Shown here in pieces: positions 49,786-59,298 of a stretch of DNA of 64,000 nucleotides. Source of the stretch: Verrucomicrobiota bacterium (GTDB taxonomy: Bacteria > Auribacterota > JABMQX01 > JAFGEW01); assembly GCA_016931415.1 (NCBI GenBank), contig JAFGEW010000072.1:1-64000 (forward strand). The letters are read 5' to 3'. Under the pieces are notes generated by a model. That model searched no databases, was not told the DNA's origin, and saw only the letters and a program-made list of their open reading frames with translations. Position 1 is the stretch's first letter; every line of letters begins with the position of its first letter. The position numbers and the translations under genes were made by a program.

Positions 49786-51475
49786 GCGCGTCGCGCACGG
49801 TCGCCGCAATCGCGTCGATCGGGACGTCTCGACGGGATCCGTCGAGCCGGTTGACAAACTCGACGACGCCATGCGGCAAGCCCTTCGGGCCAACCGTGAC
49901 CCGCAGCGGCGCGCCGATGAGGTCGGCGTCCTTGAATTTGAAGCCGGCGCGCCGATCGCGGTCGTCGAGCAGAACGTCGATGCCCTGCGCCGCGCACTCG
50001 TCGTGCAGCCGCTCCGCAACGGCCCGCTGCTCCTCGTCGCCGAAGCTGATCGGCGTGATCACCAGCCCATACGGCGCAATCCCCGGCGGCAGCACGAAGC
50101 TGTCTTCGTCGTGATGCTGCTCGACGGCCGCGGCGAGTATCCGCTCGATGCCGATCCCGTAGCTGCCCATCACCACCGGCCGCGCGCGCCCGTCGGCATC
50201 GAGCACCGTGAAGCCAAGCGCGTCGCTGTACCTCGTCCCCAGCTTGAACGTATGGCCCAGCTCGAGCGCAGGACTGATCTCGACCACGCCGTCGCACGCC
50301 GCGCAGCGGTCGCCCTCGCGCGCCCGGCGGAGATCCTCGAATCGCGCCTCGAAGTGCACGCCCGGCGTCACCCCAGCGAGATGGTACCCGTCGCGGTTCG
50401 CCCCGCACACCATGTTTTGCCGCCCCTCGAGCGCGCCGTCGGCAACGATCTCGACGCCGGTCACCCCCACCGGCCCCAGGCTGCCAACGCCCGCGCCGAA
50501 CTTCTTCTCGATGCGCGCCTCGTGCGCGGGCCGCAGATCGCCCGTGCCGAACAGCGGCGAGAGCTTCTGCTCGTTGAGCTGGTCGTCGCCGCGCACGAGC
50601 AGCAGCACGAGCGAGCTCTTGATCACGTACACGAGCGATTTGATGATCCGCGCCGGCGGTACGTCGAGCTGCGCGGACACCTCCTCGACGGTCCGCGCCC
50701 CCGGCGTCGCGACCTCGCGCGGCGCGTCCGGCGCAGGCTCGTCCGTGCACGCCGACGGCACCGTGCGCGCTGTGTCGACGTTGGCCGCATAGCCACAGGC
50801 GCACTTGACCACCGTCGACTCCCCCGCTTCGGTCGCCACCATGAACTCGTGGGAGACCGTGCCGCCCATCGTGCCCGAGAACGCCTGTACCGTGAACACG
50901 TCGCGCAGGCCGCATCGCCGGTAGATGCGCGCGTACGCGTCAAGGTGTTTCCCGTAGCTCTCTTCGAGTCCGTTCTCGTCCACGTCGAACGAGTAGGCGT
51001 CCTTCATGAGAAACTCGCGCGTGCGAATCACGCCCGAGCGCGGGCGCGGCTCGTCGCGGAACTTCGTCTGCACCTGGTACCAGATCTGCGGCAGGTCGCG
51101 ATACGAGCGCAACTCGGCGCTCGCCGTAAGCGCGAAGATCTCCTCGTGCGTCGGCCCGAGACACAGGTCGCGCCCGGCGCGGTCCTTGAGCCGGAACAGC
51201 ATCTCGCCGAGCACATCCCAGCGGCCTGACTGCACCCACGGCTCGGCCGGATGGAGCGCCGGCATCGCGAAGCGCCGCCCGCCGATCCGTGCCATTTCGT
51301 CGTCGATGATGCGCTCGATCTTCGCCGTCGAGCGCACCGCGAGCGGCAGCTTGCAGAACAGCCCCGAGCCGAGCTGACGCACGTAACCGGCACGCACGAG
51401 CAACGCGTGGCTCGCGCACTCGGCGTCGGACGGATTCTCCTTGTGCGTCGGGATGAAGGACTCGGACCAGCGCAT
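49763..51475 (-). CDS. proS: Prolyl-tRNA synthetase, bacterial type
   Basis: Charges tRNA-Pro. 570 residues with the bacterial layout: class II core (ASHALLVRAGYVRQLGSGLF, LGPTHEEIFALTA, FRDEPRPRSGVIRTREFLMK, DAYSFDVDENGLEESY), an editing insert (about 230-385; ARIIKSLVYVIKSSLVLLLV, GVEIVADGALEGRQNMVCGA), motif 3 (VVMGSYGIGIERILAAAVEQ) and the C-terminal anticodon domain. Two Cys pairs (CACGYAAN, CAACDG) are typical of this form. GAGGAGG lies before the ATG. It follows the TPR gene by 18 bases, so it may be read with the ABC exporter operon. Confidence 0.96.
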   Translation of the reverse strand: MRWSESFIPTHKENPSDAECASHALLVRAGYVRQLGSGLFCKLPLAVRSTAKIERIIDDEMARIGGRRFAMPALHPAEPWVQSGRWDVLGEMLFRLKDRAGRDLCLGPTHEEIFALTASAELRSYRDLPQIWYQVQTKFRDEPRPRSGVIRTREFLMKDAYSFDVDENGLEESYGKHLDAYARIYRRCGLRDVFTVQAFSGTMGGTVSHEFMVATEAGESTVVKCACGYAANVDTARTVPSACTDEPAPDAPREVATPGARTVEEVSAQLDVPPARIIKSLVYVIKSSLVLLLVRGDDQLNEQKLSPLFGTGDLRPAHEARIEKKFGAGVGSLGPVGVTGVEIVADGALEGRQNMVCGANRDGYHLAGVTPGVHFEARFEDLRRAREGDRCAACDGVVEISPALELGHTFKLGTRYSDALGFTVLDADGRARPVVMGSYGIGIERILAAAVEQHHDEDSFVLPPGIAPYGLVITPISFGDEEQRAVAERLHDECAAQGIDVLLDDRDRRAGFKFKDADLIGAPLRVTVGPKGLPHGVVEFVNRLDGSRRDVPIDAIAATVRDALSAVPAA

Positions 51476-51493
51476 GGCAGCCTCCTCTGTGCC

Positions 51494-52879
51494 CTACTCC
51501 TCGTCGGACGATGCCTCGCGTGCCGCGAGCACCTGGCGCTGCAGCCCGAGGTAACGCGGATGCTCCGTGCTGTAAAGCCGGACCGTCGCGCCGGCGAGCA
51601 CGCGCGCCTGCTCGAGCTTGCCCTCGCGCAGGTACAGCCGCGCAAGCCCCTCGTAGATCTGCGGCCGCAGCACCGTCCGCGGATGGCGCTGCAGCGCCTC
51701 GATCATCACGGCCTTGGCCCACGCCGGATCCGTTCCCGCAACCGCGACGGTGTATCCAAGCCGGTAATACAGATCGGCGTCCTCAGGCTCGGCGCTGATC
51801 TCCGCTTCGATCTCGTCGAGCAGAGGCGCGATCACCGCCTCAGCTTCCGCCTGACGCCCGGCGGCCACGTGCATCTGTGCCGCGAGCATCCGCGCCATCG
51901 GCGTCCGCAGCTCCTCCTCATCGGTATTGTACACGTCGAAGAATTGCGCCTCGTCACCTAACCCGGCACAGAACATCAGCAGGTAGTGACCTAATGCGCC
52001 CGACTCGACCCGGTCAACGAAAGACTCGCGGTACCGCTTCACGGCCTCGGCCGCCGCCGCGCGATCGCCAAGCAGGATCAGCGCCTGGATCGCCGCGCCG
52101 AGTACGCTCGGATCGTGAAGCTGCCCGGCAAATCGCCGCGCCTGCTCGAGCGCATCGTGTCCCTTGACGTACGCCAGGTTGAGCAACGCCGTGCGGACTG
52201 CCGTGAACTCCGTCTGCCCCAGGAGCCGCTCCCATGTCTCGGGGCTCGCGTAGGGAAGCAACACCATCTCGCCACCCGGACGCGGGCGCCGCAGTCCCGC
52301 CACAAGCAGCTCGCGGACACGCGCGTCGCCACGCGGATCACCAAGCACACACAGAAGCACCGCCGCAACCGATGCCGTAGCGCGGTCTTCATCTCGCGCG
52401 AGCTGCGCCAGTGTCTCAGCGTGCCCGGCGCGCATGTACGGCGCAATCAAGGCCGCGTCACGATACGCACGCACCGGCCCGTCCCCCAGCTTGGCCAGAA
52501 GCCCCGCGCCGACCGCCATCACGTCGGCGAATTCCTCGAGCGGCCTGAGCTTGATGGCGTCCGGATCGCTCTCGAGGTGGGCAACGAGCTGTTCGTCCCA
52601 CGATTCGAGCCAGAGCTCGACGACGAGCTCCGCGGCCGCCTCGTTGCCCGGCTGCAGCGTCTGGACCTGCCGCAGGAGTCCGAGCGCGCGCCCGCGCTCG
52701 CCGCGATACCGATACGCCTGCGCCAATCGCAGCTTGCGCTCGACGAGCTCCTGCTCGGCGTCCGCGGCGCCCGCGCCCAGCAGCTCTTCACCCATCGGCG
52801 CGCCTTCACCCGCCGTGCAGCCGACCGGCCGGAACGTGACACACAGCCCGGCGGCGATCAGCGCTACCCACGTCCTCAT
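51494..52879 (-). CDS. Exported TPR-like repeat protein
   Basis: About 461 residues. N-terminal signal MRTWVALIAAGLCVTF ending near RPVGC, which could serve as a weak lipobox. The rest is helical: ERKLRLAQAYRYRGERGRALG, ALLNLAYVKGHDALEQARRF, AAIQALILLGDRAAAAEAVK, LYYRLGYTVAVAGTDPAWAK, IYEGLARLYLREGKLEQARV. The ATG at 52879 has GAGGT eight bases upstream. It lies between the ABC exporter and proS. It might aid the exporter in the periplasm, but there is no direct evidence. Confidence 0.72.
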   Translation of the reverse strand: MRTWVALIAAGLCVTFRPVGCTAGEGAPMGEELLGAGAADAEQELVERKLRLAQAYRYRGERGRALGLLRQVQTLQPGNEAAAELVVELWLESWDEQLVAHLESDPDAIKLRPLEEFADVMAVGAGLLAKLGDGPVRAYRDAALIAPYMRAGHAETLAQLARDEDRATASVAAVLLCVLGDPRGDARVRELLVAGLRRPRPGGEMVLLPYASPETWERLLGQTEFTAVRTALLNLAYVKGHDALEQARRFAGQLHDPSVLGAAIQALILLGDRAAAAEAVKRYRESFVDRVESGALGHYLLMFCAGLGDEAQFFDVYNTDEEELRTPMARMLAAQMHVAAGRQAEAEAVIAPLLDEIEAEISAEPEDADLYYRLGYTVAVAGTDPAWAKAVMIEALQRHPRTVLRPQIYEGLARLYLREGKLEQARVLAGATVRLYSTEHPRYLGLQRQVLAAREASSDEE

Positions 52880-52950
52880 CACATCACACCTCGGCACACG
52901 CGTCCTGATTGGAGCGGCGAGCGGGATCCGGTCGAAAGGCAACCCTCGTC

Positions 52951-54792
52951 TTAGGACGCCACGTCGTCGGCTGGCTCGGCGTCCGGTCGCGCAAGCTGCC
53001 GCTCCTTGTACTGCAACTGGTAGAGCCTATAGTACAACCCGCGCTGCTTGAGCAACTGCTGGTGCGTGCCCCGCTCGCGCACCTCGCCCTTGTGCAGCAC
53101 GAGAATCTGGTCGGCCCGTTGCACCGTCGAAAGCCGATGCGCCACAATGATGGAAGTCCGGTCCCGCGTCAGCTTCTCGATCGCGTCCTGGATCAGTCGT
53201 TCTGTCTCGGTATCGACGTTCGACGTCGCCTCGTCAAGCACCAGGATCGACGGATGAAAAGCCAGCGCCCGCGCGAACGAGAGCAACTGCCGCTGCCCGG
53301 CCGACAGCGTGCTCCCACGCTCGCTCTGCACGGTCTCGTAGCCCTCGGGCAGCTGCTCGATGAACCGATGCGCATTGACCATCCGCGCGCTCTCGATGAC
53401 GTGTTCGATCGGGATCTCGTCGCCAAGCCGAATGTTGTAGGCGACCGTGCCCGAGAAGATGAACACGTCCTGCAGCACGAGGCTCATCTGTCGCCGCAGC
53501 GACGTCATGTCGTAGTCGCGCACATCGATCCCATCGACGAGCACCTGCCCCGCCGACACGTCGTAGAAGCGGAAAATCAGATTGATGATCGTCGACTTGC
53601 CCGCGCCGGTCGCGCCCACGATGGCTACCGTCTGTCCCGGCTCGATGGTAAACGACACTTCATGCAGCACGGGCTCACCCGGATTGTACTCGAAGGTCAC
53701 GTTCCGGAACTCGATGTGTCCTTTGAGATGGTTGACAACGCGCGCACACTCGCGCTGCTTGATGATCTCTTCCTCATCGAGCAGCTTGAACAGCCGCTCC
53801 GACGACGCCATCGCCGTCTGGATGACGTTGTAGGTCTCGGCGATCCCGGCCACCGGCATGCCGAACATCCCGTACCAGAGCATGAACGCGATAACCGTCC
53901 CCGCCGTGAGCGTCGGGTCCGCCACGAAATATCGCCATCCCACATACCAAAGTAACACGCCGGTCCCAAGCGCAAACAGGACCGTTGTAATAGGACCAAT
54001 CAGCGCGTTGAGCCGGATCGCCCGATACATCTCGTCACGGTAATCGAGGTTGATCTTGCTGAACTCGGCCGCCTTGCGCTCCTCCTGCCGGAACATCTGC
54101 GTCACCCGCATCCCGAGGAAATGCTCCTGCAGAAACGCATTGACTCCCGCCAGCTTACGGCGCACAACGCGCATCACCGGACGAATGCGCCGCCGCACCA
54201 GCACCGAGATCACCACCAGCCCCGGCAGGATCGCCAGCGACACAAGCGCCAGCCGCACGTGCACGTAGAGCATGCACCCGATCAGCACGACCATCATGAA
54301 CAGGCTCGTGAAAATCGACACGATCCCGGCGCTGAACAGCTCGTTGAGCGCCTCGACGTCGTTGGTCACGCGCGTGATGAGCCGCCCCGCCGGGTTCCGG
54401 TCGAAGTAGCGCAACGACAATCGCTGAAGCTTGGAAAACACCTCAAGGCGCAACCGGTACACGGCGCTCTGACCGAGCTTCACCGTCAGATAGTCAAGCA
54501 CAACGCGACTGAGCCACCGCAAGATCTCGACGGCCAGCAGCATCAGCACAGCGATCCAGACGACACGCTGGTTCAGTTCCACGCCTGGCGCGCCCCCGAG
54601 GCCGTCATCGACGATGTACTTCATGACGAATCCGCGGCCGGCAAACAGCGCCTGACTCGCCAGCGAGAGCACCACCACGACCACCGCGAGCAGCCAGTAC
54701 GGGCGCATATAGACAAGCAGCCGCCGCATGAGCGCCCCGTCATACGGCCGCGCGAGCGCCTCGTCCTCCATATGGTAGCTGTCGTGCGCCAT
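52951..54792 (-). CDS. ABC exporter half-transporter (subunit with the good Walker B glutamate)
   Basis: 613 residues: six membrane helices (about 30-330) and a nucleotide-binding domain (Walker A GATGAGKST, Q-loop SLVLQDVFIFSG, Walker B ILVLDEATSNVD, H-loop IVAHRLSTV). The signature reads LSAGQRQ instead of LSGGQ. Together with its partner this predicts a heterodimer with one degenerate ATP site, as in BmrCD and TM287/288. Starts nine bases after the partner gene. Likely exports a lipid or drug-like compound. Confidence 0.92.
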   Translation of the reverse strand: MAHDSYHMEDEALARPYDGALMRRLLVYMRPYWLLAVVVVVLSLASQALFAGRGFVMKYIVDDGLGGAPGVELNQRVVWIAVLMLLAVEILRWLSRVVLDYLTVKLGQSAVYRLRLEVFSKLQRLSLRYFDRNPAGRLITRVTNDVEALNELFSAGIVSIFTSLFMMVVLIGCMLYVHVRLALVSLAILPGLVVISVLVRRRIRPVMRVVRRKLAGVNAFLQEHFLGMRVTQMFRQEERKAAEFSKINLDYRDEMYRAIRLNALIGPITTVLFALGTGVLLWYVGWRYFVADPTLTAGTVIAFMLWYGMFGMPVAGIAETYNVIQTAMASSERLFKLLDEEEIIKQRECARVVNHLKGHIEFRNVTFEYNPGEPVLHEVSFTIEPGQTVAIVGATGAGKSTIINLIFRFYDVSAGQVLVDGIDVRDYDMTSLRRQMSLVLQDVFIFSGTVAYNIRLGDEIPIEHVIESARMVNAHRFIEQLPEGYETVQSERGSTLSAGQRQLLSFARALAFHPSILVLDEATSNVDTETERLIQDAIEKLTRDRTSIIVAHRLSTVQRADQILVLHKGEVRERGTHQQLLKQRGLYYRLYQLQYKERQLARPDAEPADDVAS

Positions 54793-54801
54793 GCCCCGGC
54801 C

Positions 54802-56562
54802 CTAGGCCTCCTCGAGCTCTTCTTCCAGAAGCTGTTTGCGGTAGATGCCCGCGTACAGGCCGTTCTTGGCCACAAGTTCCTCGTGCGTGCCGCGTTCGAC
54901 GATCTGCCCCTGGTCAAGCACGATGATCTGATCGGCCTCCCGCAACGTCGAGAGCCGGTGCGCCACGATGATGCTTGTCCGCTGGCGCATCACGGCCCGC
55001 AATCGCTTGAGAATCTCCTCCTCCGTGTGCGTGTCTACCGACGAGAGCGCATCGTCGAGCACAAGAATCCTCGGGTCAACCAGCACTGCACGCGCGATCG
55101 CCACCCGCTGCTTCTGCCCTCCGCTCAGATTGATGCCTCGCTCGCCCAGAAGCGACTCATACCGCTCCGGAAATACCTCAACGTCGCGATTCAACTGCGA
55201 CACATCGGCGGCCCACTCGACCCGCTCGTCGGCTACCTCGGTCTGTCCAAACGCGATGTTGTTGCGGATCGACGTCGAGAACAGGAACGTCTCCTGTGGC
55301 ACATACCCAACCTGCGCTCGCAGCGTCGCCAAGGGGATACGCTTCACGTCGACGCCATCGACAAACACGGTACCATCCGGCGGCTCCACAAACCGCCCAA
55401 GCATGTTGGCCAGCGTCGACTTGCCGCTGCCCACCTCGCCCACCACCGCCAGCGTGGTCCCGCACGGCACCCTCAACGACACGTCCTTGAGCACCGGCCG
55501 TCCGTCATAGGAGAACGTCAGGCGCCGGAACTCGATGTCGCCACGGATCGCCGTCATGTCCGTGACCGTCTCCGGCCCGTCTCGAACCTCGGGCACAGTC
55601 TCGAGCAGCTCCGTGATCCGCTTGAGCGAGGCCGACCCGCGCTGCACGAGTGACACAACCCAGCCGAATCCAATCATCGGGAACATGAGTCGCATCATGA
55701 TCTGCTGGTAGGCGACGAAGTCGCCCAGCGTCATGCCCCCCACAAGAATCTGCCAACCGCTGACGCCGACTACCACCACCAGGTTGACGCCCAGCGCGAA
55801 CCCGATCGTCGGCTCGAACAGCGCCATCCACTTGGCGTGCCACAGATTGCGCTTGAGGTACTCCTCCGCCGACGCCTTGAACGCCGCGATCGCCTGCTGC
55901 TCCTGCGCATACGCCTTGACCACGCGGATGCCCGTGATGTTCTCCTGCGCTTGCGCCCCCACGTTGCCCATCTGCTCCTGTACCCGTTCGTAGGTGTTAT
56001 GCACGCGGTCGCCCACCTTCTTGACGAACAGCGGCAACCACACCATCGTCACCAAAGAGCACAACGCCAACTTCCAGTTGAGCCAGAGCATCAGCGGCGT
56101 CACGAGGACCATATTGGCCACGAGATCGACGAGCAGCATCGCCCCCCGCGCCAACGCCATCCGCACCGCCTGAAGGTCGTTGGTCATCCGCTGCATCAGA
56201 TCGCCGACCCGCATCTCGGAGTAGAACTTCGGCTCGAGTGTCTGCAGGTGCAAATACAGGTCCTGCCGCAGATCAATCGACACGCGCAGGGCCATCTCCG
56301 AGAAAACCCTCCGCATCGTGTAGCGCAGCACGGCCATCACCAGCGTCGCCCCGACGATGACACCCACAACCCCCAGCACGAGATCCCAGCCCAGATGCCC
56401 TTCCGTGAGCCCGTTGATGAAACTGCGCTGCGCCAGCGCCGGCGTCAGATCGAGCGCATCGATGGCCACGATCACCAGCGCGCCGATCAGAAACTCGCGC
56501 CCGTGCCCCCGCATGAGCTGCGAAAGATGCCTGAGATGTACGAGGAACCCCTTCTGCTCCAT
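54802..56562 (-). CDS. ABC exporter half-transporter (subunit with degenerate Walker B)
   Basis: 586 residues: six membrane helices (about 25-310; FLIGALVIVAIDALD, VLGVVGVIVGATLVMAVLRY) and a nucleotide-binding domain with Walker A GEVGSGKST, signature LSGGQKQ, and Walker B ILVLDDALSSVD, where the catalytic Glu is Asp. H-loop IVAHRLST is intact. Asp here pairs with the altered LSAGQ of the partner to make the non-hydrolysing site. First gene of the run that leads to proS. Confidence 0.92.
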   Translation of the reverse strand: MEQKGFLVHLRHLSQLMRGHGREFLIGALVIVAIDALDLTPALAQRSFINGLTEGHLGWDLVLGVVGVIVGATLVMAVLRYTMRRVFSEMALRVSIDLRQDLYLHLQTLEPKFYSEMRVGDLMQRMTNDLQAVRMALARGAMLLVDLVANMVLVTPLMLWLNWKLALCSLVTMVWLPLFVKKVGDRVHNTYERVQEQMGNVGAQAQENITGIRVVKAYAQEQQAIAAFKASAEEYLKRNLWHAKWMALFEPTIGFALGVNLVVVVGVSGWQILVGGMTLGDFVAYQQIMMRLMFPMIGFGWVVSLVQRGSASLKRITELLETVPEVRDGPETVTDMTAIRGDIEFRRLTFSYDGRPVLKDVSLRVPCGTTLAVVGEVGSGKSTLANMLGRFVEPPDGTVFVDGVDVKRIPLATLRAQVGYVPQETFLFSTSIRNNIAFGQTEVADERVEWAADVSQLNRDVEVFPERYESLLGERGINLSGGQKQRVAIARAVLVDPRILVLDDALSSVDTHTEEEILKRLRAVMRQRTSIIVAHRLSTLREADQIIVLDQGQIVERGTHEELVAKNGLYAGIYRKQLLEEELEEA

Positions 56563-57042
56563 ATGCCGCCCACTCGGTCAAACAAACGGACCCTAGCGCC
56601 CCGGGGGCTCTAGGGTCGCGCTGGTATCTTTCACCTCAGGTGCCCGCGTGCATGGCCCTCAGACGACGCACGGGCCGCTACCCTTGTCTCCGCGTCACGC
56701 TCCCGTCAGCAAACGGTATCCCACCCCTTTCCTCGACCTGCCATGACAATACCATGCACCTGCCTATGCGTCAACCAATGTACTCAGACGCGCATGCGGC
56801 CAACAGGGATTGACGCCAATCGTCCCGACCCACCGCCGCCATGCCGGCCCGGTCTCCCCACCCTGGGGCAACGGCGTGGTTCCCTGCGTCCGCCTCCCGG
56901 TTTTCTGTTGATTTCCGGACACCCGCGTGCTTGAATCCCGCGGTTCCCTGAACACACAACGTGAGCACGAGCGTTCACTCCGCTGGCGATGACGCAACCT
57001 CCGCCGGTGGCGTGACGTGCGCAATACAGAGAGGATGGTCGG
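56563..57042. other. 480-base divergent intergenic region
   Basis: Between the ABC operon (minus) and mreB (plus). Apart from the hairpin at 56591-56615 I see no RNA gene, repeat or clear promoter. Short open frames here have no ribosome sites and are read as chance. GAGAGG eight bases before the mreB ATG is a good ribosome site. Confidence 0.5.
56591..56615. repeat. Strong GC hairpin in the leader of the ABC operon
   Basis: CCCTAG-CG-CCCC / GGGG-GCT-CTAGGG, near-perfect arms, 29 bases before the ABC start (minus strand). On the minus strand it is followed by TCCGTTTGTTTG, so it could attenuate the ABC operon. On the plus strand no T-run follows. Confidence 0.4.
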
Positions 57043-58077
57043 ATGGTGTTCTGGAGCAGGCTCCTGGGCAGATTCTCAAACGACATGGGCATTGACCTGG
57101 GCACGGCCAACACACTCGTCTACGTCAAGGGCCGCGGCATCGTGCTCACCGAGCCATCGGTCGTCGCCATCAAGAAAGGGACAAACCGCATCCTCGCTGT
57201 CGGCGAGGAAGCCAAGCGCATGCTCGGGCGCACCCCGGGCGACATCGTCGCCATCCGCCCGCTCAAGGACGGGGTGATCGCCGACTTCGAAGTCACCGAG
57301 AACATGCTCCGCTACTTCATCAAGCGCGTGCATAACCGCAAGGCGCTCATCAGCCCGCGCATCGTCATCGCCGTGCCCTCGGGCATCACAGCCGTCGAGC
57401 GCCGCGCCGTCGAGGACAGTGCCATGCATGCCGGCGCGCGCGAGGTCCACCTCATGGAGGAGCCCATGGCCGCCGCGATCGGGCTCGACATGCCCGTACA
57501 CGAACCGGCCGGCAACATGATCGTCGACATTGGCGGCGGCACCACCGAGGTCGCCATCATCTCGCTCGCCGGTATCGTCTTCTGCAAGAGCGTCCGCGTC
57601 GCCGGTGACGAGATGGACGAAGCCATCGTCCAGTTCCTGCGCCGCAACTACAACCTCATGATCGGCGAGCGAACCGCCGAGCAGATCAAGATCACCATCG
57701 GCGCCGCCGTCCCGCTCAAAGAGCCGCTCATGATGGAGGTCAAGGGCCGCGACATGGTCGCCGGCCTGCCCAAGACCCTCACGATCAACTCCGAGGAAAT
57801 CCGCGAAGCGTTGAGCGAGCCGATCAGCACCATCGTCGAGGCCGTGCGCATCTCGCTCGAGCGTTGCCCGCCCGAACTGAGCGCCGACCTCGTTGACCGC
57901 GGCATCATGATGGCCGGCGGCGGGTCGTTGCTGCGCGGCCTCAACAAGCTCATCGCCAAGGAAACCGGTCTGCCCGTTCACATTGCCGAGGACCCGCTCA
58001 GCGCCGTCGCTATCGGTACCGGCAAGGCCCTCGACCAAATCAAGTTTCTTCGCGAGGTCGCCAAGATCCGCAGCTGA
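57043..58077 (+). CDS. mreB: Rod-shape-determining protein MreB
   Basis: Actin-like filament protein guiding sidewall peptidoglycan synthesis at the inner membrane. 344 residues with phosphate 1 loop [40 protein letters not shown], phosphate 2 [20 protein letters not shown] and adenosine motif [14 protein letters not shown], all intact. The N-terminal FWSRLLGRF is an amphipathic membrane-binding helix. mreC and mreD do not follow, unlike in most rods. Cell shape is likely rod or curved. Confidence 0.97.
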   Translation: MVFWSRLLGRFSNDMGIDLGTANTLVYVKGRGIVLTEPSVVAIKKGTNRILAVGEEAKRMLGRTPGDIVAIRPLKDGVIADFEVTENMLRYFIKRVHNRKALISPRIVIAVPSGITAVERRAVEDSAMHAGAREVHLMEEPMAAAIGLDMPVHEPAGNMIVDIGGGTTEVAIISLAGIVFCKSVRVAGDEMDEAIVQFLRRNYNLMIGERTAEQIKITIGAAVPLKEPLMMEVKGRDMVAGLPKTLTINSEEIREALSEPISTIVEAVRISLERCPPELSADLVDRGIMMAGGGSLLRGLNKLIAKETGLPVHIAEDPLSAVAIGTGKALDQIKFLREVAKIRS

Positions 58078-58263
58078 CACGCGGCGCCTCATCCCGCCAT
58101 GGGGCCGCCGCATTCTGGCCGGCCCAACGACTATGCGACCCGATGGGCGATCGTCCATTCCGACTGCCCCGGAGGGGCTGCCTGAAGAAGCTCAGGGCAA
58201 GGCGCTCGCCGAAGGGCACACCGCCGCTCTGGCTTCGGCTTCAGAGAGAAAGAGATGAGCCTT

Positions 58264-58284
58264 GAAGGGGGTCCGAAGGATCCC
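58264..58284. terminator. Possible bidirectional hairpin between mreB and comB
   Basis: GGGGGTCC-GAA-GGATCCCCC, eight paired bases with a one-base bulge, between the convergent stops of mreB and comB. There is no T-run. The remaining 58078-58318 gap holds no recognisable gene. Confidence 0.4.
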
Positions 58285-58318
58285 CCAAGCCGTCGCGCAC
58301 TGCTCGATGCGACGCACC

Positions 58319-59035
58319 CTACGCGCGCACCGCGCGAATTGTCCCGTTCGTCAGATGCGGCACGAGGTCGAACCGGTCCACCTCGGCGCAATACGGCACG
58401 TCGCGCCCCATGCCGATCTGCGTCAGATACCGCCCGTGCTCGCACTCGGTCGCCATCCGCACGAGATCATCCGCGTGCTCCCGGAATGCCTCGAGCGCCC
58501 GACGCGCCCGGTCGGTCAACTCAACGCGGATGCCGCCGCCCAGCTTCTCGACGAGCATCCCTGCGCACACAGCATCCTCGAGCGCGGCAGCCCCGAGCTT
58601 GCCCGAACAGAGCACCGTCACATCGCGCCCTGTCCCCAGCGCGTAGCGCGCGGCGGCCGACGCGTTGAGGAAACACGCCACGATCGACTCGGCGCCCCCG
58701 CGGCTCGCCACGATCGCCCGCGTGCCATTGGTCGAGCACATCACCAGCGTGCGCCCGCGGACCACATCCCGGGTCATCTCGAACGGTGAGTTGCCGAGGT
58801 CGAACCCCTCGATCCGGTACCCCTCGCGCTCACCGGCGAGCAGCACGTTCGGCAGCTCGTCGCGCAGCATGAGCGCCTCCGCAGGCTCCGCCACCGGAAT
58901 CGCCGCCTCGCACCCGTTGGCGAACGCCGTCACCATCGTCGAGCTCAGTCGAAGCACGTCGACGACCACAGACAGATCGGCCGAGCGATCCCCGCCGCCC
59001 AGTTCCGCCGGCAGCGCCACAACGTCAATGCGCAT
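58319..59035 (-). CDS. comB: 2-phosphosulfolactate phosphatase (ComB family)
   Basis: Family PF04029: Mg-dependent phosphatase known from coenzyme M synthesis in archaea and found in many bacteria with an unclear role. 238 residues. Typical segments are VVVDVLRLSSTMVTAFANGC, FDLGNSPFEMTRD, TLVMCSTNGTRAIVA, and VLCSGKLGAAALEDAVCAGM. ATG 59035 has GGAGGT upstream. It stands alone; no comA or comC is near, so whether it makes sulfolactate compounds here is open. Confidence 0.85.
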   Translation of the reverse strand: MRIDVVALPAELGGGDRSADLSVVVDVLRLSSTMVTAFANGCEAAIPVAEPAEALMLRDELPNVLLAGEREGYRIEGFDLGNSPFEMTRDVVRGRTLVMCSTNGTRAIVASRGGAESIVACFLNASAAARYALGTGRDVTVLCSGKLGAAALEDAVCAGMLVEKLGGGIRVELTDRARRALEAFREHADDLVRMATECEHGRYLTQIGMGRDVPYCAEVDRFDLVPHLTNGTIRAVRA

Positions 59036-59298
59036 TCCACCTCCGTCAAGCGTCGCGTGAGCCGGCAGCATACCAGACCCGCCGCCCCGCCACCACCAGT
59101 CGAATCAGGCCGTCCAAGACCTTACCGGGCGAGGTATCGTCACGCCATTTGCGATCTTACCGGCGGAGGAGACGCACGATGGCTGGCGAGAGCCTGCGCA
59201 GCAGGCGGCACGATGGAGCCTGACGCGCCGCACGTGGATCTCGATGACAACATGAGACCCCGAGCCCCGCAGGGCGCGACAGAAGAACCGGTCGTAAC

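Noticed and set aside
56563-57042. Short open frames in the ABC/mreB gap
   Set aside because: No ribosome sites, no recognisable motifs, and composition typical of chance frames in GC-rich DNA.
59036-59298. Short plus-strand frame between comB and rpoN
   Set aside because: No ribosome site or recognisable motif; partly antisense to the comB control region.
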